From Agapanthus africanus (taxonomy: Eukaryota; Streptophyta; Magnoliopsida; Asparagales; Amaryllidaceae), in contig CM057344.1 in NCBI GenBank assembly GCA_030015575.1, forward strand, positions 594,774,410 to 594,838,409: DNA of 64,000 nt. Reading direction: 5' to 3'. Of this stretch, positions 41,539 through 52,025 are shown one piece after another. The translations under genes were made by a program, and so were the position numbers. The notes beneath the pieces are model-generated. The model had not been told where the DNA came from and did no database searches. It saw only the letters and a list, made by a program, of their open reading frames with translations. Each line of letters opens with the position of its first letter. Position 1 is the first letter of the stretch.

Positions 41539-44500
41539 ATGGCCTCCAACTGCACCAACTGCTCGAAGTGCCACTGCAATGGACGCTCCACCTCTCCCGG
41601 AGGTGTAGCATATGGGCCCCAAGCGGCTTCCTTCCTCACTCTGCCAATAGACCAGGTGACCCAAGCCACCACTGGCTTATTCTTCGGGACCATGATCCCA
41701 CCGACAAGATTCTCTATGCCGATACCCGCACCAGAGATGAACAAGAAGTCGGTCTTCGACCGACTCACTGCTACCACGACCCCTGTCGACGGGTCGCCTG
41801 CAGCCAAACCAACAGCTTCGGTTTTCGCCAGGCTGGATCAGAACTCTAAATTGGCTGTCCCAAAGAAGGAAATGACTGCCGCTTCAAAAGTTGTCAAGGC
41901 GGCTTCCCCTGTCAAAGAATCAGTCTTTTCAAGACTGACGATTCCTGCTCCTGTCCTCGCTCGAAGATCTGTCTTTGACAGATTGGATATTACCCCGCAA
42001 GGGCCGACCTCAATTTTTAAAAGGTTAACACCGGCGACGCTTCATTCGGACAGGGGGCAAAAGGAAGCTATCACAATCTCCGAGCCAGTCCCAGCGGCTC
42101 GTCGTGCTCGACGTCGCCACTGGCGCCGACTGAGGAAGGCTGGGGGCAACTCCCCCTCTGGACTAACTCCGTCAGCTCCGATGGTGAGGATCGATACTGT
42201 TGTTCCAACCAGGAACAGCTTTGAGTTGCTGAACTCGGTGCGCAGAAACTCTCCTACTGCGATGTTGAAACGAACTCCTTCACCTGTGGAGAATACTCCA
42301 GAGAAGAAGCTAGAGTAGCCCCCTCAACGGCTGTCCTCTAAAATTTACAAAGTCTGGCTACAAGTCCAAGAGTCGGTGATCGATCAAGACTGCCTCCGAC
42401 GACAGAAAAAGATGAAGGTTCGGCAGGGGAAGGATTACTCTGTCAAACCACAAAAAGCAAAAGCTACTTGGGTGCCCACTACAACGGCTCCCTTAACTCC
42501 AATTACTCAAAAAAGGAGGCCACAAAAAGCCCCTGTGAACATGGCGAAGCATAAAAACGCTGAACACAAACGCCCCAAATCTGGGGGCATGGTGGTGCAC
42601 ACTGTTTATATGGCTTCTGGAAAGGAAGAAAGCCGCACTTCTACGGGCCACCGACCGCTCACCCGATCCGTGACGAAAGCCCAGGAGCAACAACAAAAGC
42701 TTCAGGAAATGATGACTACAATGGCTGCACTCACTGAGCCAAAAGAAAGCTCTGAAACGTCTTCGGATGAGCGTCAAGAACAAGAAACCGACGCTGACTT
42801 TTTACGCAGAGTCCTCGAAAAGAGGGACAAAGAAGCTGCAGAGCAAGCGGCTAACATAAAACAGATGGCGCTCATCTTCCAAGATATGGTAGGGATGATG
42901 TTACAACCGGACCCTCCTGCTGAAGATCCTCCGATCGTCCTTGAAGACGACAGGGGAGAAACGTCAAATCCTCCGCCGGCTTTATCAACAGCCAAGGTAG
43001 AGGCAATCTCCAAAGTTGACCTAGACGAATATATAGCTCAGCAGATTCGGGTTCATCAGGAAAATGAAGCGGCTGGGCAAATTGTTAGAACCGGACGACC
43101 GTATCCGAGCTGGTACGACCAAATCAGTTACCCGCCGGGATATATGATCCCTAAATTCCACGTATATAAAGGGACAGGGAATCCGCATTAGCATGTCGCT
43201 CAATTCAGGGCCTTATGCGGCAATACTGGAGGCGATGACAAATTGTTGCTACGTCAATTCGTCGGCAGCTTAACAGAAACAGCCTTTGAATGGTATTCGG
43301 AGCTACCTAACGACTCTGTCAAAACATTTGCAGAGATGGAACTGCTATTTACACAGAGATTCGCGAGTGCTAGTGAACGCACCCCGATAACAGCACTAAT
43401 AAATGCCAGGATAAGGCCAAGCGAAACGTGGGTTCAATACGCAACACGATGGCGGAACCTATGGTCGAAATGCGAACAACGCATAGAAGAGGCACCTGCG
43501 GTAGGCATGTTTGTGGGCACTCTCGATCCGCAGGCGACCATCTCGCAATTCATGATGTTCTTCAGGCCGACCACCTTCCAGGCCTTGATCGATAAATTAG
43601 CCCAAATGGACCAGATGGGCCATAGACCGTCTCCTCCAAGACCCGATCCCCAAAATGAGAAAGGAAAAGCGATCATCGTTGCTAACGCTCAGCAACAGTC
43701 GAGCAACTCAAAGCCGGTCGCTCGCCAAAACAACGTGCGTCCACGCCCATCCCTCGAAGAGAGGCTAGGACGTCATTACTCGTTTCCTCAGAATAAAACG
43801 AGAAGACTGTTCGAGCTGGCAGTGCGCAACAGACTCATTAATCTGCCGAATCCAAAACGTCCGTTGCAGCCAGGCAATCTTAATAATCCCAATTATTGCC
43901 CTTACCACCAAACGGTAAGTCACCCGATTGAGGATTGTTTCGTCTTTAAGGGATGGATCGAGGATCAATACCTGCAAGGCAAGTTCACGCTGTCTGAAAG
44001 CTGGAAGGTAAACCCACCACAGCCGCACTCTCCAAGGAAGACGGACACGCCGGGGGCAACTTGTTCTTTCGTCAAGGATGAAAACGATGGAGAAAACTTA
44101 TCGGATGAATCCGAAGACTACATAGCGACTTGTCATGTGATTTCTCATTCACTGACGCATGATGAGGAGGATCCTTGCGCTGAGAAATCAACGGCGGACC
44201 ATGAAACAGAAATTCCGCAGCCATCAGACGAGTTGATCGATGTCTTCCTAAGTGAAATTCGTCTGAAAGCAAAAAGCCAATCAAGAGCGTGAAATGGCCA
44301 TACTAGAAAGAACCAAAGTATTCCCGTCAAATCAAAAGCCATACACTGCGGGTAAAAACAAATTCAAGACGAGGAAACGGTTCGCCAAAGCTCTATCAGT
44401 AGGAATGAAGCTACCGCCCTCCGAAGAAAATTCTTTCTCTGAGGTAGAGATGCACCCTAACTTCTGTTTATATCATCAGAAGATCATACATCCTACCGAA

Positions 44501-45260
44501 GACTGCGAATCCTTTAACTGTTGGTGGCAAGGGTATGTCGCTCAAAAGCGACACTTCGATAGGACAAAGTGTGAAGCTTGTGGACATCGGAAAAATGCGA
44601 TAGATGAGCGCAAAAGAACCACAGCCGACTGTCATATAGCCGATTTCAAGGGATCACAAATTATCACCTTCGGAAGCGACTCTGACGAAGAAGCTACCCC
44701 CAACTCTTCCCTCGGGGAATATATTTCAAAAATAAAGGAATTGAGAAGCTGCGAGAACGTTCAGCCGTGCAATCGCATGCTACTCGGAAAAAATCTCGGC
44801 CCCGTAAACAAAGGATCGAACAAAAAGGATAAAGGAAAAGGAAAAAAGGCCCTCGTCGCCAGCGCTCAACAACAATCAGGTGACCCTAGACCGGTTGCTT
44901 GCCAAAGTAACAAGCGGCAATCCTTCCAGGAAAAGTTGAAACGTCCTTACTCGTTTCCGCAAGATAAAACAAGGGGACTGTTCGAGCTGGCAGTGTGCGA
45001 CAGACTCATCAATCTGCCGAGTCCAAAACGTCCGTTGCGGCCAGGGCGATATTAATAATCCTAATTATTGCCCTTACCACCAAACGGTAGGTCATCTGAT
45101 CGAGAATTGCTACGTCTTCAAAAACTGGGTTGAAGACCAATACCAACATGGCAAGTTTGCGCTGTCTGAGAACTGGAAGGTAAGTCCGCCACAACCGCAC
45201 GCTCCGAAAAAGATGGATACGCCGGGGGCATCATGTTCATTCATGGAGAAGGACTCATAG
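41539..45260 (+). pseudogene. El-2 gag-like protein with SVFxRL repeats and three CHHC knuckles
   Basis: The ATG at 41539 matches the El-1 start. SVFDRL-type motifs lie at 41748-42025. The gag domain is at about 43110-43520, near-identical to El-1. C-x2-H-x4-H-x4-C knuckles are near 43897, 44462 and 45070. The frame is the same to about 44275 apart from TAG at 42316 and TAG at 43189, both aligned to CAG in El-1. Then come a frameshift in an A run near 44270 and an extra G near 45048. The last stop is TAG at 45258. No pol follows. Apart from these lesions the protein parallels El-1 throughout, including the duplicated knuckle module. Confidence 0.85.
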
Positions 45261-45487
45261 ACCGAAAAGTCAATAAACCAGATATTCGCCTCAAATACGG
45301 CGACAACGGACCGAAACGTCCTTAAACTAACAACGGACCGAGATGTCCTTAAACTAATGATGGACCGCAATGTCCTAAAACTTGCAAATGACCGAAATGT
45401 TTTTAAACTACTACCGCAGCATTCTCTGGCTGACGAGAATATAAAAAAAAAAACAAAAAAAAACGGTATGTCCATAAGCAAAATGGG

Positions 45488-45733
45488 CACGGATGAAAAC
45501 CCGAAAGGGCTCCGTGAGTAAAAACAGCAGGGCTACCGGCGAGTGTTCGTGAAAACCCGAAAGGGCGCGACCTCATTTTTAAAAAAAAGAGAAAAAAAGG
45601 AAAAAAAAAGGAAAAAAAGGAATAAAAAAAAACGGTATGTCCACAAGCAAATAGGCACGGATGAAAACCCGAAAGGGCTCCGTGAGTAAAAACAGCAGGG
45701 CTACCGGCGAGTGTTTGTGAAAACCCAAAAGGG
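45488..45733 (+). other. GAAA-tetraloop hairpins in El-2, block duplicated
   Basis: CACGGA/TCCGTG enclosing CCC-GAAA-GGG is at 45488-45516 and again at 45656-45684. A second CCC-GAAA-GGG follows each (the later one mutated to CCCAAAAGGG near 45724). A poly-A/AAG-rich stretch lies between the copies. El-1 has one copy. Confidence 0.7.
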
Positions 45734-45753
45734 CGCAACCTCGTTAAAAGACA

Positions 45754-46275
45754 CTTACAGGGTCCTCTCGACCTTATAAAGAGAAACCACCCGCGTGAGA
45801 TCCTTACGACTCACAAGGGAGCAACACACTTAGGGATCCTCACGATTCCTAAGGAGAAAATACACTTGCGAGATCCTCACGACTCGTAAGGAGAACTCTC
45901 TTATGGGACCCTCACGGCTCATAAGATTTGAAAAGTCTTAAGTTACAGAGACCTAAACCTGTGCTTAAGCAACCCCCACAAACCTTCGATATTGCCCTAC
46001 AAGCGGCTCATACACTGACCCTTGTATACAATCCATGGGCACGAATAAACATTTCCCTAACAAAGTCCCATCCGTGACTAGGGATATGCTTGTACAGCAA
46101 ACAACACTTGTAAGTCCTCTCGACTTATAAGGAGAAAACCCTTTTATAAGATCCTTACGACTTACAAGAGAACATGCACTTAGGAATCCTCACGATTCCC
46201 AAGGAGAAAACACACCTACAAGATCCTCACGACTGTAGGGAGAATACCTTTGTGAGACCCTTACGGCTCATGAAG
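45754..46275 (+). repeat. Hairpin array in El-2, first two blocks
   Basis: Ten units in the same order as El-1 23028-23548. In the unit at 46107, CTTGTAAGTC faces GACTTATAAG around CTCTC, while El-1 has CTTATAAGTC facing GATTTGTAAG; both remain fully paired with wobbles. A TATACAATCCA motif sits between the blocks (about 46023). No gene is visible here. Confidence 0.85.
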
Positions 46276-46459
46276 TCAAAAGCCTTAGCCGACAGGACCC
46301 TTAACCCTGTTTACTAAGCCACCTTTGTTCAACATCGACAGAGGCAAATGATGATTCGCTCCTGGCAATATCCCAGTTGTAGCGATGCTGATGCCTAAAC
46401 CGGTATCAAATTCCAAGTCCTTTCATGGCAAATGATGATTCTCTCCTGGCAATATTCCA

Positions 46460-46765
46460 GTCGTAGCGATGTCGATGCCGAGATTGGCATCAGATTCTAA
46501 GTTTCACACTCGCGATAAGAAAAATCAGCGGGCCACGAATGCATATGACATAGCCGAAATGATGGGGCAACTTGCAACAAAATCAGCAAGTAAAAAATAA
46601 AAAAATAAAATATAAAATATAAAATATATGCATGCAAAATAGCCGAAATGATTGGGCAACTCGCAATAAAAAAAAGCGAGTAAGAATAAAATAAATAGCC
46701 GAAATGATTGGGCACCGCGAAAAATAGCTGAAATGATTGGGCAATCGCGACCTTCGTGATATAAA
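46460..46765 (+). repeat. GATRCC and ACTYGC paired motifs in El-2
   Basis: GATGCC-GAGATT-GGCATC is at 46474-46491, where El-1 has GATACC-AAGATT-GGTATC. ACTTGC/GCAAGT is at 46570-46591 and ACTCGC/GCGAGT at 46659-46681, as in El-1. Long minus-strand ORFs here follow the repeat. Confidence 0.75.
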
Positions 46766-46799
46766 AGCTGAAATGATAGAGCATCGCGGAAAGAAAAAA

Positions 46800-47940
46800 A
46801 ATAATGAAAGAATGAAACTTTTTGCCCTACAGGTGAAATCACATCGATCCCTGTATACAATTCAGAGGCACAGATAAAGAGGGAACCATACCTTCCCAAC
46901 AGGCTCCACCAGAAAGCGAAGCCAAATCTCGACGGTTCATAGACAACCAAGAGACAATCTCGACATTTGTCGCAATATTGCAGACATAATATCAACAAAC
47001 GAGGAAAAAGGAAGATCCCGAGCTTCGCGGTCTTGATGTCAACATCGACGACTTAGAGATCACCAACGGCGTTTCTCCTCATTCCAACCAGATACAGACA
47101 TGACGTCAACAAAAGACCTTACGGTCGAAACAAAGCGGAGTAACGGCAAAATCCCAACTCCACCTTAGCATTCGTCTCGTTACAGCAGACGCAATGTCAA
47201 CAACGCGTTCCTTCGCAGCCCAGCGGGGTGTACATGCAAAGTTAACAAAAGACCCCATGGTCGAAACAAAGCGGAGTGATGGAAAAATCCCTAGTTCCCA
47301 CCGCAACATTCGTCTCGATACAGCAGACGCAATGCCAGCAAACGAAGCAAAGGCCAAATTCCTAGCTTCAGGGTCTTGACGGCAACTCATATAAAGCCCG
47401 AAAGACTATCGGAGATCATCCCACACCAGCGCAGAGTGGTTATGACTCATCAGGGCTCTCCAAAATGAGCCTAACCTCAAGTAAAAAGCGGCATGGCAAA
47501 TTCCTAGCGCTTGCTCTTCCGACGGTCAAACTGCCAAGGAGGATTGCTTGAAGACGTCTTATCCATCCAGCCCCCGAAGGATCAGAGACACGGCAGTCGC
47601 AGGGCTACTCGAACAGCACGATTGCCTATCGAGGACTATATCAGCTTATGCGATGGTACGATGGCCAAAACCCTAAGTACCACCAACCTTAATGGGCTTC
47701 TGTCGTAAAGAGCAGAGGTTAAATGCGACGTAAGATGTTCTTGCGAGAAACGTTCGATTCGTCTCAACTTGTGAAAATTGTCGAGGCGGCTCGACTCGTG
47801 AGATAAAGCCTTAGGCAGTGGGCATAAAAGAAACCTGTTTCCTAAGCACTGGGACCCTGCAAGTTGGCCCAAAACGGTCTCTTGCATACCATCCACGGGT
47901 CTCACTATCCAACATCGAACTTCGACAAGGAGGGAAACAA
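46800..47940. other. El-2 non-coding stretch, counterpart of El-1 24100-26980
   Basis: It shares phrases with El-1 but lacks the 171-bp array and has fewer long repeats, which accounts for most of the size difference between the interiors. No ORF has a recognisable domain. Confidence 0.6.
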
Positions 47941-47943
47941 CCG

Positions 47944-48118
47944 CTTACAAGTCCTCTCGACTCGTAAGAGGGAAAAATTCTCTTGTAGGATCCTTACGAC
48001 TTACAAGAGAAAACCACACTTAGGAATCCTCACGATTCCTAAGGAGAAAAACCCACCTACGAGATCCTCTTGATCCGTAGGGAGAAAAGTCTCTATGAGA
48101 CCCTCACGACTCATAGAG
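47944..48118 (+). repeat. Hairpin array in El-2, third block (5 units)
   Basis: This is the counterpart of El-1 26986-27157. The unit at 47980-48009 pairs CTCTTGTAGG with CTTACAAGAG, where El-1 has A and T at the pair occupied here by G and C. The unit at 48091-48118 pairs CTCTATGAG with CTCATAGAG, where El-1 has T and A at the third pair. The unit at 48019-48043 is a perfect 10-bp stem. Confidence 0.85.
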
Positions 48119-48417
48119 TTGAAAAGTCTTAGGCAGCAGATCTAAACCTGCGGCCTAGGCCCTCGCTATCTCGTGTAGAAATCAAGAAGTTTACTCTATT
48201 ACCTGCTAATTGTGACGACATACTGAGAAAAAGGAAAAGCAACAGAAAGAGCATCCGATTTACATTTGATCAAGCGTTCAAGACACATTCATTTATGCAT
48301 GGGCAAAAAGACTCAGGACAAAAGATATATAATAAAGACAAGCTGGGATAAAAAAAAATTCCATTAATATTGCCCAAAATTCTTACAATCATAAAAAGCA
48401 ATGGAAGAAAAATATTA

Positions 48418-48927
48418 TTACAATGGAATAACCTCAGATCCGGGGCACGGATTGAGGAATTCAAAAGTAAGGCCATCCAGAGTTCTTCTTGCCTTTCTAA
48501 TTATTCTTATGCGCAGCCTCTCGCGCTCCTCTGTGTCGATATCGTCGGCAAGCCCTTCCGGCCTTCGATAAGCAGCAACTATCGTCGTCTGCTGGAAAAT
48601 TTGGTGTAGGATGTCAATGAAGCTGTCCCGCCGTTTCTTCGAGATCAGCCCCGTCAGGTACACTTAATGCACCTTGTCCTCGGCATCATCCAGCGCATTC
48701 AGTGGTAAGGCCTCGTGAAGACCCGGAAGTGCTCTCCATATTGCTCCCAACACGACTTTCAAAAGAGCCGAACGACGGGGTAGCAGCCAACCACCGCTTG
48801 CGTTCAGACGACCCATGACCTCTGCACATTGAGCGTCTGTAAACTCCTGGTTTTGTTGACGACCCTGAGCGCGGATATCGTCGTCGGTAATGAACTCGTG
48901 CAAACTGTATAGATGCACCGCCGCCAT
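48418..48927 (-). pseudogene. El-2 antisense ORF upstream of the 3' LTR, one internal stop
   Basis: It is read on the minus strand from an ATG at 48927-48925 (MAAVHLYSLHEF) for 87 codons to a TAA at 48666-48664, then in the same frame for 81 codons to a stop at 48420-48418. The product is about 169 residues, with charged helical stretches (TEERERLRIRIIRKARR). I recognise no domain. The Tat lineage is known to carry extra ORFs, some antisense, between pol and the 3' LTR; this one fits by position and direction. An acceptor-like TTTGCTCCAG lies just upstream of the ATG. El-1 has no counterpart. Confidence 0.6.
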
Positions 48928-48989
48928 TATACCTGGAGCAAATATTACAGGAAGATTAGCGATAGAAGAAAAATAATATACATAGAGGG

Positions 48990-49410
48990 CTAAATTCCTA
49001 GAAAGCAAAGCTCTGTTTAGGGATTAAAACCCATGAACGAAAGCTTAATGAAACCCCAATGGGGATCTCTTTAGATCAAAAGATCTGTGAGAGCAAAGCT
49101 CTTTGACTGAGATTAATTTAAATTAATTTGATTTATACCTAAATTTTCTAACTTTGAAAATGAGCAAAGCTCTGCTAGTGAAACCCAATGGGGATCTCTT
49201 TAAATCAAAAGATCTATGAGAGCAAAGCTCTGCTAGTTAAGATTAATTAAAATTAATTTAATCTAAGAATCAATTTTACCTAAAGTTTTGGAAAGAAGAG
49301 CAAAGCTCTAGAGTTCTTGAAGGCAAGAGCAAAACTCTGAAGTTTTTTGAAAATAAGAATCTGAAAGATGATAAGCATCTGTGGGGGACCAAAGGTCCTA
49401 TTTATAGGCC
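48990..49410 (-). promoter_or_regulatory. Antisense TATA box and palindrome-rich leader for the El-2 antisense ORF
   Basis: On the minus strand TATAAATA lies at 49406-49399 within GGCCTATAAATAGGACC, pointing towards the antisense ORF. Between it and the ORF are repeated GAGC-AAA-GCTC palindromes (near 49002, 49082, 49162, 49220, 49300) and AGATC-AAAA-GATCT (near 49074, 49202), the same vocabulary as the sense LTR leader. Confidence 0.55.
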
Positions 49411-49500
49411 TCAAGTGCCTCTTCGACTTCCAAAAAATTGTCACGGCGGTTGGAATTCCGCCACCGTCGCGCTCACGTTTGGGGCCACGTAAGCGCAACG

Positions 49501-49513
49501 GTGGGGGGGCATT
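49501..49513 (+). promoter_or_regulatory. El-2 polypurine tract
   Basis: GTGGGGGGGCATT lies directly before the 3' LTR TG. Confidence 0.8.
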
Positions 49514-52025
49514 TGTTTACCCCAATCAGAGCAAAGCTCTGTTCAAATTCCGAGACGGGAAATGAAGCAACGCTTCATCTTCCCCCAATCAGAGCAAAGC
49601 TCTGCTTTGAAAATTTAAAATTTAATAAATGAAACAACGCTTCAGCTGTGCAAGTACTGCGCTGCGCGACACGTGTCAGCGCAGATACGCTAGCGCAGTT
49701 GTGCTAGCGCTGTGTGCTGCGCTGTGCGCTGCGCGACAAGTGTCAGCGCAGATGTGCTGCGCTGTGCGCTGCGCGACACGTGTCAGCGCAGATGCGCTAG
49801 CGCAGTTGCGCTGCGCTGTGCGCTGCGCGACACGTGTCAGCGCAGATGCGCTAGCGCAGTTGCGCTGCGCGACACGTGTCGCGCGCTGGGGCATCTGCGC
49901 CAAACAGAATTAAATTTTTAAGAAATCTTTTCTGTTCTTGTTAAAACAAGAAGATTTTCTTCTGCAAAGCAGAAGCCCTTGGATCAAAGATCCAACGGTG
50001 GGGAAAATTCCCCAAATCACTCAGAGAAAAATCTCTTTAACAAATTTAACTAATTTATGGGTACTATAAAAAGGACCCTAGGCCTCAATTCAAAGGCATC
50101 AACATTTCTTAAAAAAAAGGTCAAGAGCTTCAAACAGAGAGAACTCTGAGAAAAATCCAAGAAAAAGGTAAATAATCTTCATATAATAGAAGAAGAAATT
50201 TCTTCTAGTAGATCATTGATCTAAAAACAAGATCAATGATCTTTACATAAAAAAAAACAGCGCTTTGCACTTCTTATGAACCTTTGGTTCTTTAAAAAAC
50301 AAGAAAACAATAAAATAAAAATAGTGCTTTGCACTTTTATGAACCTCTGGTTCTTGAAACAAAAAGAAAAACTTATATTTCTTTGATCTAAATTTAGATC
50401 AAGAAATTAAACAGTGCTTTGCACTTCTGTTCTTGAATCTAAAAGATTCTTAGTGCTCTGCACTTGCAAACTGCGCTGTTGCGCTCTTAAGAAGGCGCCA
50501 CGTGTCAGCTACAGAACCACTTGCGCTACGCGCTCTTGAAATAGAGCTTTGCTCTCTGGAATTGGTGCAACTCACCAGAGCGCGCCACGTGTCAGCAGCG
50601 CAGCGCGCTAGCGCAGCGCACTGCGCTGTTGCGCTTGCGCTCACCAGAGCATGACACGTGTCCTAACCACAAGCGCTTGCGCTCAGTAATTGGCGCAAAG
50701 CGCCTGACAAATGCAATGCATTTCTCTTCCTGAAGGGTCAGGCCCAATTAAAAGACCAAACATGCCTAGTTAAATTGATGCTCTGCATCATTTATAAATG
50801 GGCAGAGCCCAAACAAAATAATATAAACGCCATGCATTTTAAAAGGGGCAGAGCCCAAACAAAGCAGATGCCTTGCAGAGCCCAGAATAAATTGATGCTC
50901 TGCATCAATCATGAGCAAAGCCCAAACAAAAAATAAATTGATGCAATGCATTATTTAAAAATGGGCCAAGCCCTAGCACAGGTCTAACAGACCAGAAACA
51001 AATAAAAGGCGTTGAATATTTTTCAACTGGACTTAGCCCAATTTTGGCCGTAAGTCCTCAAATTAAATTGACTGAGCAAGATTGCTCTCTTAAATCAATT
51101 TACTACTGGTTCGAGGGTACATCTCCGAACTCCTCTGACATACGTCGTTGTAATCATTCAACGTCGCCAGAGAGGTGACGGGTCCCAACGACCATACACG
51201 TACAACGGACTGCGGGGTCCTTAAACTCGTGGACTAAAACGTCCTTAAACTAATATTGGACCGAAACGTCCTTAAACTAATGATAGACCACCACGTCCCT
51301 AAACTGGCGATGGACCGAAACGTCCTTAAACTAATATTGGACCGAAACGTCCTTAAACTAATATCGGACCGAAACGTCCCTAAACTAATACCGGACCGAA
51401 ACGTCCCTAAACTAATATTGGACCACCACGTCCTTAAACTGGCGATGGACCACCACGTCCCTAAATTGGCACAATAGAGCCAATTGCTCTTCTTTCGGAT
51501 CTAAACGATCCCGTTCAAGTCGATCTTAGTCCAAAATAGGATTAACGTATCCTTGGCGAACATTTAAGTTGATCTTAGCCGCAACGCGACTAACGCATCC
51601 TTAAACTAAAAAACACCAAACCCAAATCTAAATAAATACGGATTTGGACTAATCCACGTCCTACGGGCGACGGCATTACGCAGTCTCCGTATACAATCCA
51701 CGGGCAACCACAAACAAAACAAACACCCACGACACGAAGTGAAATTCTGGAGAAGGAGAAAGTTGTTACCGCGAAGCGGTAGCGTAATTAACTGCAGGGG
51801 CTTGCGCCTGTAGGGAAGAGCGTCCCCACAATCAAAAACCCCTCATGCGAGGGGGAATCTGACGAAGTCTGCTACATCGGCCGCATCCGTCTAAACTTCC
51901 GGTACACGGTGTCATAAATCAACTTGGCATCTTCGGAAAGGTAGACGGATAAACCAAATAGCATCTGCCCCGAATCTCAGTGCCAGGACATCGCGGTCCT
52001 GTGCGTCGCCATTCGGAGGGGAACA
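49514..52025 (+). repeat. El-2 3' LTR
   Basis: The 2512-bp repeat corresponds to 38868-41387, with copy-number differences in the ACACGTGT and GGAC/GTCC arrays. It is followed by the GTTTC target duplication. Confidence 0.95.

Larger units (their letters stand above)
38868..52025 (+). mobile_element. El-2: pol-less LTR retrotransposon, sister family of El-1, 13.2 kb
   Basis: LTRs are 2520 and 2512 bp (38868-41387, 49514-52025), opening TGTTTACCCC and closing GGGGAACA. It has the same 18-base primer site as El-1, a homologous gag, homologous hairpin arrays and GAAA hairpins, and an exact GTTTC target duplication. The LTR U3 is unlike that of El-1, while the last kilobase of the LTR and most of the interior are shared. 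El-2 also carries an antisense ORF before its 3' LTR. No pol domain is present. Confidence 0.93.
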
